Below are positions 32,378 through 41,624 of a stretch of DNA of 64,000 nt, piece after piece. The stretch comes from Pholiota molesta (Eukaryota > Basidiomycota > Agaricomycetes > Agaricales > Strophariaceae). Position 1 is the first letter of the stretch. Each line of letters starts with the position of its first letter. The DNA lies in contig JACGCK010000182.1 of the NCBI GenBank assembly GCA_014925825.1, positions 1-64,000 on the forward strand. The letters run 5' to 3'. The notes beneath the pieces are model-generated. The model saw only the letters and a list, made by a program, of their open reading frames with translations, did no database searches and was not told the DNA's origin. A program made the position numbers and the translations under genes.

Positions 32378-35300
32378 ATGGATTTCAACGCTGGCCCCTA
32401 CCAACCACCACCCGTCTCAGATGACCGGTCCGATTCTCCACCCCCTGGACTATCTTTCGACGCCAACATCATCCCTCTAACTGGCCTCGAACTGATTGTT
32501 CGCGGCTTAGATCGCTCCAGCTCTACCTCCGCTCATGCTCAACTTACACGCATTATTGATCAGCTGCGTCAAGACGGCCAACTTCTCCCATCACTTCATA
32601 TTGTCTCACCTTCCTCCCGCGAAAACCTGGATTATGTGTTCATCTCGCTCACAGGCAATCTTCGAGAAAATCCCCGTCCCGATGTCCTTGACAAAGTTCG
32701 CGTGATCCTGGACACTGTTGACGGCATACAAGCATGCTGGAAGATGATGAAGGGCATCGACAAAACTAGACAAGTTTACTTCGTCCCCGACGACAGATCG
32801 CAAATGTCTCAAATCAGGGAAAAACTGGACAACATCTTTCGATCCCATCACTACGACATACAATCGTCCTGGCTTTCTACTCAGACAGGTCGCATCACCT
32901 ACAACTTCGTTAATCCTTCACATGTTGATAGCGTTCTCCGAACTTATCCCTCCGTCGATGGCCAACTGCTGGAACCCAAAAGACCACGGTTCATACCCAT
33001 CACATATGGTCTCGAAGTCGCGGTCAACAACGTCGGCGATTATCCTCAAGCACGCTCTATGATCGATGGCTATATCGAACACAAATATGCCACCACTGGA
33101 GACCCCGTCGTTCGCTGGAGTCGCCTTTGCTTAAATGACAATGTCTATTGCGCCGTCCTCAAGAACCCTGCTATCACCAATCGCTTCCTTTCCGAACCCT
33201 TCGAACTCTTCAACAATTCCCCTTCCCCTCCCTCCAAACCAGACTTTTTGTTCAACCTCAATACACTCGGCATTCCTACGACCACTTCCTTTCGCCAAAA
33301 CCAATCCCAAGAATCTCCTTATACACGCCAACAACTCGACAACCTCCAATCCCAAAACACATCACTCTCCCAAACCCTCAACAACGTCTGTACCAATCAA
33401 TCCAACCTAGTCCGCGAACTCAACAACACTCAAACACAATTCACTCAATTGGTCTCCAACATGTTCGCTATGACGTCCGTCAATTCGCAACTGATGATGG
33501 CCCATAACGAACTCAATGGCATCACACTCGCCATGTCCACCGCCAACATCATGCGTACCATGACAACTACGGACTCACAACATCAAACCTTGGAACAGCA
33601 TGTATCGGAGCTCACAGAACGCGAACGGGTTTCACGAACATCACTCCAAACGCTCTCACAAGAAACCGCGGCCTTACGATCCCATCTTCTCCCAACTATC
33701 CCTCCCACCATGAACATTACCCAAAACTCCGACACTACTCCCTCAATGTCCAATAATCCCACTCCTACCGCCCAACCTCTTCCTCTACAACCCACTACCT
33801 CTGCTCTAGAGCCTGACGACGACATGGAGGCAAATGAAGTCTATATCGCCACACGTATGCATGAGGACGAGGTATGCTCTCCCAAACACCTCCTAATGAC
33901 ATCTACAACTTCTAACCACTGTCATGCCTTTCACGCAGTGAACTCCTGCGTGGAAGCTGGTAATCAAGAAGTGGCTGAAGCTCTAGATCTCATTACATGT
34001 ACATCCTCTTCGAAACCTATCATCTACCCTCCTCTATATGCCACATCCATTTCCCCCTATGTTCTTGTACTATTATTCTCCTTTCTCTGCCTAATACAAG
34101 TCGCTTCCGCAGCCACTCCTCTTCCCTTTCGTACCCTTGCCATAAATGCAAATGGACTATCTGACCCGATGAAAATCGCCGCCATCAACAACGTGATATC
34201 GAAAGCCAAGCCTCACGCTTTTGTTATTGGTGAAACGAAAAGCGCCTTCAATGTCGGTTCTCGTCTGCGCATACGTGGTTATACCATTTATGAAAACCCT
34301 GGACGCTCTACTGGAAACCGAAACACTGCTAAGTGGGGCGTTCTTGTTGGCATCCAACAAGGCTTATTCAATGTCCAAAACGTACCACTTCCGGAAACTA
34401 TTGCTGGCAGGGCAATTGCTCTCGATTTAACAATTCCAACTAACAATGGACGTAGCTTCCAACACCGCCTTGTTGGGGTCTACGCGCCATGGAATCCTGG
34501 CATTCCTGATGACGACAGCCCTTCCTTTTGGCCTACTATCACCGAAACCTGCAATTCAGCTCAATTTTCTTGGTCCATCATTGGCGACATAAACGCGACC
34601 CTTTCTATGACTGAAACCACCACACAACCTTATCGTATCACTCCTGCACGCCTCGCCTACAATCAATTCCTCACCTCGACGGATGGCATCGACCTTTGGA
34701 CTGCTCAACCACAACATAACATTAACTCCCAGTTCACTTATCGACCATATAATCAATCCGGCTCCTTATCCACTATTGATCGCGCCGCCGCTTCCCGTTC
34801 AGGTGTTGCTTCATCCATTATTCAAACTTTATCAGCCTTCATCCCCTCAACAGATCATCGTGCTATTGAATCCACTCTGGTCCTGATCCCTCCTGCCACC
34901 TTCCATGGCGTCGCTGACATTCCAGATGAATCCCCACCATCTTCTTACGCACCTCGCTTCCGCTTCCCTTCTCGGGGACAAAAACATCGATTTGCTACCT
35001 TCGCCGACCTCGTTGACACCACTCTTACCACATCCAGCTTCCCATCTTCGGCTATTACTGATGATGAATCCTTCGAACAACAATATACACTATTAACGAA
35101 CCTTCTATTGTCAGCCGCACAGGACGCTTTCATCTCACCTAAACCAGCACCTCCTCGAAAACAGTTTAAAGTCACAAATCCAACCATTCGACTTATTCTC
35201 CGTGAACTAAAGCGCATCAACCGCCTGATCTCTGCGCTCAACACCATTATCTCCTCGGGAATCGACACATTTCCCCGAGAACCATGGGTATCCTCATACT

Positions 35301-38152
35301 TTGCTGATTTCTCACGCACCTCTCCTCCACCTCTCAACTTTAACACCCTCTTCCGTGACCACCTCAAACAAACACGTCGCAATCTGCATAAAATTCGCTT
35401 CGCCGAAGAACGTTTTGAACTACAAGGCCAGGCTCATCGCGCGTCCTATGTTAAAGTCCGAAACCTTCTCTCAGGTGGCTCCGCTAAAAGACTCTACGAC
35501 AACAAGTTCTCATCACTACCTCTTGCCCTATCCCCTGCCCCAACCTTCGATCCTACTAACTTGCTTACAGGACCAGAAAACATCAAGAACACAACAGTAC
35601 ATTACTTCGAAGATTTATATCGTCGAACCCCTAGACCCCCACAGCAGAAACCATGGTTAAACACACCTTCCGTTCAAATAGTTGCAGATCGCGTAGCCCT
35701 TAACCCTTTCACCTGGCCTAAACCAATCAGTCTGATCGAACTACGCACAATCCTCTCCAGAGGCAACTCCAAACCGACTCCAGGACCTGATGGATGGGAG
35801 AAATGGTTCGTGAAACATTTAAATGACAAAGCTCTCCAGATCGTCGTGAACCTTCTCAACTACATAATCACCAACTCCCATTTCCCTGATTGCGTCAAAC
35901 AAACCAACATATCCACTATCCATAAACGTGGTCCAAACGTCTTCCTCTACAACTATAGAGGTATCGCCTGCAACAACCTCATCCTCAACCTACCTTTTGC
36001 ATGGCTCAATTTCTTGCTCTCCCCTTATGTTGCGAAACACTCTCTCATACCTGACTGCCAAATCGCAACCCAACCAGGAGTCCAAGGACGTGACCTCCTA
36101 TCATTCATCGCACAACTCGAATGCTGGGCTGAACGCGAAAATGTACCTCTCTACCTCCTACAACGAGACCAGAAAAAGGGATTCGATATGCTTGAACCTC
36201 AAGGGTTCTACGATGCAATTAACGCTTATGGACTTCCTGCTTCCATCATTGATCTCGACTTCTCCTCTCAACAAAACGTACCCTACAGAGTCAAAACCGC
36301 TTATGGCTTTACTGACGATTTCATTGTCAATGGCGTCACGAAACAAGGAGGATCGTTATCACCTTTAAAATGCACCTTGACCACCAGCATGGCTAATCGC
36401 TGGATTTCAGACCTTATCAACGACGTCGATGGCGCTTTAACCATCTCCTCTCACAATGCGCGCACCAACAACCACCACTCCCCTCCTGATAACATCAAAT
36501 TACCTGTTTGTATGACTGAAGCGATGGACGACTCTCTTCTGATTACTCTGACCCTTCCTGCAATGATGAAAGCCGCTCTCCATGCTGATCAATTTCAGGT
36601 CACCTATGGATGGGAATCCGAATGGCGGAAAAGCATGTTCTATGCTTATCGAGCTCCCGATTTTCCTCCAAACCAAGCCAACCTCCATATTTCCATCCCC
36701 TCCGTAAATTACGCTAACCCTTCCTCACCTGAAACTTTCCAAAACATCGTTCCCGTCTCAACAGATCACACCACCTTTCTCCGTGTACCCATCAATAAAC
36801 CAGACGCCCACTTCGCTCACCTACAAGACATCATTACCAACTTCTCTTTTCCCCTCCTCTCTCGCCCACTACCCATCACCGCTTTACGTCGAATTCTCTC
36901 CCAATCCCTTATCGCAAAAATCAGACCCCTCTTAGCCTTTCAGACTATAACCCGCGAACACGCAAAAACTCTGGATCATATGCTTGCAAATAAAGTCCAC
37001 GTTTACCTAGGAATGCCCTTCCGATTCACCTCCACCACCCTATCATCCCCTTTGTCTAAGTGGGGGCTGAACTTTCCTTCCATCTCACGTCTAAATGATT
37101 CACTTGCCGTCACCGGAATGCAACGCGACCTCAACCACATCATTCCCACTTTTCGCAACATGGCCACCATCACCCTTGCCGACTGGACCTGCCAACTTAA
37201 TCATTGTCATTCGCCCCTCAGCCGACCCCGCGAACGTCATTCCTTTTCACGATGCAAACGCCTACTACCATATTCATGGATTCATGCGCACCATGTCCTC
37301 CACCAATTAGACCTATCTTTCTGCTCAACTGATCTCAGTTTCATCACTTCAGGCAATGTCTCTCTGATCCATCTCTATAATCTAACCACACCCCTAAACC
37401 AAAACCGTTCATCTCTTATATCTCCTTCTCTTCTTTCTCATTTCCAAAATTCTGGTATATCTTTCCTACACCAAGTTGGCTACTGGATCTTTTCTAATAA
37501 CTCCCTAACATTCACATTTAAACCTTACAATCTCTCCTTTCCATATTATTACACTCTTACCCGCGAATGGCCGAAACTCTTCTCTTGGCTACAATCCCTT
37601 CCATATTCCCTTACAATTCTTTCCTATCCTTCTATCCATCTTCTCCTCCCTCGCAACCTCCGTCAAAACCTGGCTGAGAAAGCAATTTATCGCCTCTACT
37701 CTTCCTGTCAAGCCTTTCCACACTCCGCTCCCTCACACATCTTCTCCTCCGACGCTTCCCACATATCCAAGTCCTCTATGTCTTCAGTCACCACCGCCGT
37801 CGTCGGCAACCAAAACGCCTTTGTTGCATCCCTAAATTCCTTCGGACGCCATGCCTCTATCCTTCAAGGCGAAACTTATGGTATCCTCATTTCGACACTA
37901 CTCGCACGCAAACTTGTGACAGAGTCACACAGTGACTTGCCTTCCCCTCTCATCCTCACTGACCACCTCAACTCCGTTAACCTCCTCAACAACTTCCTAC
38001 GCCCCACCTCCTCCCCTCCTCTATCCTCTCTAAACTCCAACCCTGCCCGCTCCTTATACAGATGGATACTCAACATTTTCGTAAAGACCAGATCGAGAAC
38101 TTTCAACATGTTCGTGCACATACTGACTCCAAATCCCTTCCCAGCTGCCTAA
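32378..38152 (+). CDS. LINE polyprotein: gag-like, AP endonuclease, reverse transcriptase, RNase H (5' part)
   Basis: 1924 uninterrupted codons. Residues 1-560 are a gag-like region with no zinc knuckle and a Gln/Asn/Thr-rich coiled stretch. At about 563-585 is a hydrophobic, signal-like segment (PYVLVLLFSFLCLIQVASA). The endonuclease follows: LAINANGL, VIGETKS, VGVYAPWNP, IIGDINA, STIDRAA, STDHRAIES (Asn, Glu, Asp-x-Asn and Asp-His positions present). Reverse transcriptase: PGPDGWEKW, YNYRGIACN, QPGVQGRDLL, LLQRDQKKGFDML (motif A), VTKQGGSLSPL (motif B) and EAMDDSLL (motif C). RNase H: FSSDASH, ILQGETYGI, LTDHLNSVN. At 38101 the frame leaves the conserved RNase H reading and stops at 38152 with an unrelated tail. 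Confidence 0.9.
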   Translation: MDFNAGPYQPPPVSDDRSDSPPPGLSFDANIIPLTGLELIVRGLDRSSSTSAHAQLTRIIDQLRQDGQLLPSLHIVSPSSRENLDYVFISLTGNLRENPRPDVLDKVRVILDTVDGIQACWKMMKGIDKTRQVYFVPDDRSQMSQIREKLDNIFRSHHYDIQSSWLSTQTGRITYNFVNPSHVDSVLRTYPSVDGQLLEPKRPRFIPITYGLEVAVNNVGDYPQARSMIDGYIEHKYATTGDPVVRWSRLCLNDNVYCAVLKNPAITNRFLSEPFELFNNSPSPPSKPDFLFNLNTLGIPTTTSFRQNQSQESPYTRQQLDNLQSQNTSLSQTLNNVCTNQSNLVRELNNTQTQFTQLVSNMFAMTSVNSQLMMAHNELNGITLAMSTANIMRTMTTTDSQHQTLEQHVSELTERERVSRTSLQTLSQETAALRSHLLPTIPPTMNITQNSDTTPSMSNNPTPTAQPLPLQPTTSALEPDDDMEANEVYIATRMHEDEVCSPKHLLMTSTTSNHCHAFHAVNSCVEAGNQEVAEALDLITCTSSSKPIIYPPLYATSISPYVLVLLFSFLCLIQVASAATPLPFRTLAINANGLSDPMKIAAINNVISKAKPHAFVIGETKSAFNVGSRLRIRGYTIYENPGRSTGNRNTAKWGVLVGIQQGLFNVQNVPLPETIAGRAIALDLTIPTNNGRSFQHRLVGVYAPWNPGIPDDDSPSFWPTITETCNSAQFSWSIIGDINATLSMTETTTQPYRITPARLAYNQFLTSTDGIDLWTAQPQHNINSQFTYRPYNQSGSLSTIDRAAASRSGVASSIIQTLSAFIPSTDHRAIESTLVLIPPATFHGVADIPDESPPSSYAPRFRFPSRGQKHRFATFADLVDTTLTTSSFPSSAITDDESFEQQYTLLTNLLLSAAQDAFISPKPAPPRKQFKVTNPTIRLILRELKRINRLISALNTIISSGIDTFPREPWVSSYFADFSRTSPPPLNFNTLFRDHLKQTRRNLHKIRFAEERFELQGQAHRASYVKVRNLLSGGSAKRLYDNKFSSLPLALSPAPTFDPTNLLTGPENIKNTTVHYFEDLYRRTPRPPQQKPWLNTPSVQIVADRVALNPFTWPKPISLIELRTILSRGNSKPTPGPDGWEKWFVKHLNDKALQIVVNLLNYIITNSHFPDCVKQTNISTIHKRGPNVFLYNYRGIACNNLILNLPFAWLNFLLSPYVAKHSLIPDCQIATQPGVQGRDLLSFIAQLECWAERENVPLYLLQRDQKKGFDMLEPQGFYDAINAYGLPASIIDLDFSSQQNVPYRVKTAYGFTDDFIVNGVTKQGGSLSPLKCTLTTSMANRWISDLINDVDGALTISSHNARTNNHHSPPDNIKLPVCMTEAMDDSLLITLTLPAMMKAALHADQFQVTYGWESEWRKSMFYAYRAPDFPPNQANLHISIPSVNYANPSSPETFQNIVPVSTDHTTFLRVPINKPDAHFAHLQDIITNFSFPLLSRPLPITALRRILSQSLIAKIRPLLAFQTITREHAKTLDHMLANKVHVYLGMPFRFTSTTLSSPLSKWGLNFPSISRLNDSLAVTGMQRDLNHIIPTFRNMATITLADWTCQLNHCHSPLSRPRERHSFSRCKRLLPYSWIHAHHVLHQLDLSFCSTDLSFITSGNVSLIHLYNLTTPLNQNRSSLISPSLLSHFQNSGISFLHQVGYWIFSNNSLTFTFKPYNLSFPYYYTLTREWPKLFSWLQSLPYSLTILSYPSIHLLLPRNLRQNLAEKAIYRLYSSCQAFPHSAPSHIFSSDASHISKSSMSSVTTAVVGNQNAFVASLNSFGRHASILQGETYGILISTLLARKLVTESHSDLPSPLILTDHLNSVNLLNNFLRPTSSPPLSSLNSNPARSLYRWILNIFVKTRSRTFNMFVHILTPNPFPAA

Positions 38153-38994
38153 ACCGCCTCGCCGACCACATCGCATCCCAATCACAAAAGTTCCTAGGAC
38201 CACCACCTTCTCTTCCCGTACCTACATTTACCATGGACCAACTCACCCCTTACGACAACACCCACGGGTTCATTGAAGATAACCTCAATATTTTCATCAA
38301 CGAAGCCCTAATACAACAATCACCAACCTGCTTACCCTCCTTCATTGGCCACCAATCCCTCTACAACACCCTTCCCCCTCCAGAATATCCATACACTCGT
38401 GCAGTTTCCGCGTTTTCCGCTGCAATCCAACTATACAGCCGTTCACAACAACTAGACTCTGCTCTCACCCGTTCAAAACGTCTCAAAGCCGATGTCCAAC
38501 CCTGGTGCCGTTTCGGCTGCCCTGTTCTCGAAACATCACATCATATTTTCTCAACCTGTCCTCGATTCTCCCAGCTACGAATAAATGCAACCGCAGAACT
38601 CAGGACGATAACGGAAACAACACTCGAAACATTCCGCACCGACTTCCAACACCTGCCAGATCTCGCCCAACTCATCGACGGATTCTTCCTCGACCCCTAC
38701 TCATGGCCAACTACAAGGACATACTACTACTTTGGCGTCATCCCAAAGATCAACCTCCTTCCACACAACCTACCACATCTATCAGACATTCAACTTCAAC
38801 GCATACACCAACACATCTCAAACGACCTTCACTCATCAGCAATCAAATTAGCTGGTAGAATCTGGGGCATCGTTCGCCGCTCTTTCTCACCCTTTCATCC
38901 TACTGCAAGAAAACCGACCGTCCTCACCCTTCCCTCACACTTATCCCACATCACCACATCATCCACTCGTCTCTCCATCAAATATACTACATAA
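38062..38994 (+). CDS. LINE 3' coding part: end of RNase H plus Cys/His motif
   Basis: This frame lies one base back from the main LINE frame. From about 38095 it reads ENFQHVRAHTDSKSLPSCLN then RLADHIAS, the last RNase H motif with its His-x-Asp and final Asp. It then continues about 280 residues, including WCRFGCPVLETSHHIFSTCP (C-x3-C-x7-H-x4-C), typical of the C-terminus of fungal LINE proteins. The first codons (from 38062) are not expected to be used on their own. A single T added to TTT at 38101-38103 would fuse it with the main frame. Confidence 0.8.
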   Translation: MDTQHFRKDQIENFQHVRAHTDSKSLPSCLNRLADHIASQSQKFLGPPPSLPVPTFTMDQLTPYDNTHGFIEDNLNIFINEALIQQSPTCLPSFIGHQSLYNTLPPPEYPYTRAVSAFSAAIQLYSRSQQLDSALTRSKRLKADVQPWCRFGCPVLETSHHIFSTCPRFSQLRINATAELRTITETTLETFRTDFQHLPDLAQLIDGFFLDPYSWPTTRTYYYFGVIPKINLLPHNLPHLSDIQLQRIHQHISNDLHSSAIKLAGRIWGIVRRSFSPFHPTARKPTVLTLPSHLSHITTSSTRLSIKYTT

Positions 38995-39188
38995 CTTCTT
39001 CGTCTCTTCCATACATACTTCTCCTCCTTACTCTATCTCTGCCAGCCGGTAGCTTTCCCACAGGGTTTTGACGCACCCGCGCTGAGCATCATATGTATAT
39101 CTCATATCTACTACTTCCTGTACCCTCACGACGCGCTAACGAGGTAGCCTTGCTTACCTGAGTTACTTACGTAACGTAGTTAGCCAAA

Positions 39189-39213
39189 ATTTCATTTCAT
39201 TTCATTTCATTTC
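39189..39213 (+). repeat. (ATTTC)n tail of the LINE
   Basis: Five ATTTC units at the junction with host DNA, as expected for a target-primed LINE that ends in a simple repeat rather than poly(A). Confidence 0.8.
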
Positions 39214-39420
39214 CTTTCACAACCTTTACCAGTGTAAGTAAGGCCCTCCGTGAAGGCTTTTCAAGAAGCGCCTTTCTCTTCGCTGGTCTGTGATAAGATC
39301 ACAAAATAATTGAAGACTCCCCGTGTTAGTCGCTCTGATAGTCGGCATGAACCGGTTCCATGACTCAATTTCGGTTGGGATCGGAAAATTGGCTATGTAC
39401 ATATGTTGACGCTCCCTGCA

Positions 39421-39427
39421 TATAAAA
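39421..39427 (+). promoter_or_regulatory. TATA box of AOX
   Basis: TATAAAA, 72 bp upstream of the AOX ATG at 39499. A TATA box fits a strongly inducible gene. Confidence 0.6.
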
Positions 39428-39498
39428 AGGGAGAGAGAGGACTTGTGGTCTTCGCACCCGAACGCGCAAAACTTCTATCTTATCATCTATAGACTATT

Positions 39499-41262
39499 AT
39501 GATCACGACATCATTGGTCAAATCGGCCTCTCCTGCTCTAAAGTTAACTTGCTCAGCTGCTCATTATGCCGCTTTCTCCGCGTTAACAGTACCAGCCGCC
39601 CGTGGGACTTTGCTTCATGGAACCCTAGCAAAGCAGCTCACCGTGGCGAGTTGCAGGAATATCTCTACCTCCTCAACCCTATACAATGACGCCATGTCCA
39701 AGAGATCCCCTCTAGATGTCCCCCCGATGCATAGAGGTATGCAGAAGTCATCTTGCCCCCTGTTATTATGATGTCATCATCGTCTTACTGGGTTTTCTCC
39801 AGTCCCACCAGATATTCGGAATCAGGATGTTGGCACCATTCCAGCGCAGAAAGTTCCAGACAAAATCCAGGGGGATTGGGTTTTATTTCATCCCGTCTAT
39901 TCTCCGGAGGAGCTTAAGGCTGTTGAGGTAATGAAGTTCACGTTTTTAGTCCCGGTAAACCTTTTTCATGCACGAAATTTTAGGTCCTTCATCATAAAGA
40001 AAAAACCATGGGAGATACGTTTGCTCGCGCCCTTGTCAGTTTCGCTCGACGAACCTTTGACTTTGTATTGGGTTATAAGCATCCTGACAAGCCTCCTTCG
40101 CCCGATATGACCTTGGATCAGTTGCGGAAAGCGGGTTATGTGCTTTCAGAAAAACAATGGCTTGACGTGAGGCTTCACCTACATGCCATTTCAGATTTTG
40201 AAATCTGACATACATGATTTGATAGCGTATCTTGTTTTTGGAGTCCATAGCTGGTTGCCCTGGGATGGTCGCCGCAACTCTTCGTCACTTGCAAAGCCTG
40301 CGTCTTATGGTGAGCACTGTCTTGATGTATAGTCTAGGTCAACAACGGCTAATTTCTACTTCAGCGTCATGACAGCGGCTGGTAAGTTCAGAAGATCTCG
40401 CCTCCTTTTGGAAATGCTTACACCATAATAGGATTCATACTCTTTTGGAGGAGGCCGAAAATGAGCGAATGCATCTGATGTATGCTCTCTCTTCGTATAT
40501 TCCTTCATAGATTCTTTTGTTAATATCGTTTTTACCAAGGTCCTTTATGACTCTTCGAAAGACGACTCCCTTCTATCGTCTTATGATTCTTGGAGCTCAG
40601 GGAATCTTCTACAATCTATTTTGTGAGTACGTTCAAAGATATCCTGGAACGAACGTTGTGTTGATTCTTTGCTTGTAAGTTATTTCGTATTTGATATCTC
40701 CAAAGATTTGTCATCGATTCGTCGGTTATCTGGAAGAGGAGGCAGTCATAACTTAGTGAGTATCTTTTTTTGAATGGACAATCACCATCATCAACTTTTT
40801 CTACAGTACGCGGTGTATCTCTGATTTGGAAGCTGGTAAAATTCCGGAATGGTAACTTTCTGATTCACTGCGTCATGATGGCCCGGAATACTCACAATCG
40901 CTATTGTAGGACTGATGAACCAGCTCCGGAAATTGCTATAAATTATTGGCGCCTTCCGAAAGACGCCAAGCTGTTGGACATGATATACGCGGTGAGGTCT
41001 GATGAGACCACTCACAGATTTGTAAATCATAGTCTGGCCAACTTGGACCCTTCGACGGACGTCAATCCCTTTGCCATACGTGAACCCGACATGCTTGTCA
41101 AAGGCAAAAAGATCGAGTATGTGACTTGGATGTTCACCATCGTCGCAGTTCGTTAACAATCTCATCGTTAGGTTCGCACGTTCGGAATCTGAAGACTACG
41201 TCAAACAATCTCACGAACTGTTATCGGAGATCAAGCAGCAAGGCAAGGAGGAGAATGCATAA
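39499..41262 (+). CDS. AOX1: Mitochondrial alternative oxidase
   Basis: Di-iron, cyanide-insensitive ubiquinol oxidase on the matrix side of the inner membrane; it bypasses complexes III and IV. The start [20 protein letters not shown] opens a presequence with the cleavage-like context [14 protein letters not shown]. The mature part shows [61 protein letters not shown] (first Glu ligand and ExxH), [35 protein letters not shown] (third Glu), [20 protein letters not shown] and [15 protein letters not shown] (last ExxH). All four Glu and both His iron ligands are present. About ten introns; one exon is only 17 nt (40365-40381, RHDSG plus part of Trp). The frame is intact. A LINE lies immediately upstream of its promoter. 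Confidence 0.96.
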
Positions 41263-41624
41263 GCCAACTACATCATTACTTTTCTTATCCATCGACGATT
41301 ATTGCAATATTTTTATGTTAATCTAATTGTATATAGGCTTACTTACTTTACATGCATACCACTCAATTCGGAAGTTTTCCATTTTTCCATTGTTACATAC
41401 GCAACATTACTTACAAATAGACTTCAATCCTCTTTAATCCCCTTCCTGCCGATTGGAGCTATGAGCTGCTATGAGGCGCTTCTAGTGATGATCTATTTTT
41501 GGATTCACTATGACAGCCTATGCCATCATCATTGAAGTTCGAGTTCAGCTCGCTCTTTCGTCATCACATTCCATACGTCCTGCAGTGAGCTATCGCTGCT
41601 AGAGCTCAAAGGTCTGAACACTAG

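Larger units (their letters stand above)
32200..39217 (+). mobile_element. LINE (non-LTR retrotransposon), gag-EN-RT-RNase H-CCHC
   Basis: A near-complete element with one long frame from 32378 holding a gag-like part, an AP-like endonuclease, reverse transcriptase and RNase H. It is followed one frame away by the end of RNase H and a Cys/His motif (to 38994), a 3' UTR and an ATTTC-repeat tail. The 5' end is not certain: a (CCA)n run sits at 32252-32309, and an 11-bp direct repeat (ACCTTTACCAG, 31194-31204 and 39222-39232) would put the start near 31205 if it is the target duplication. The C-rich, pyrimidine-biased codon use differs from host genes. The 3' end is 280 bp upstream of the AOX start codon. 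Confidence 0.85.
38995..39498. other. LINE 3' UTR and AOX promoter region
   Basis: LINE 3' UTR to about 39.19 kb, the ATTTC tail, then about 280 bp of host DNA carrying a TATAAAA box. No coding frame seen. Confidence 0.6.
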
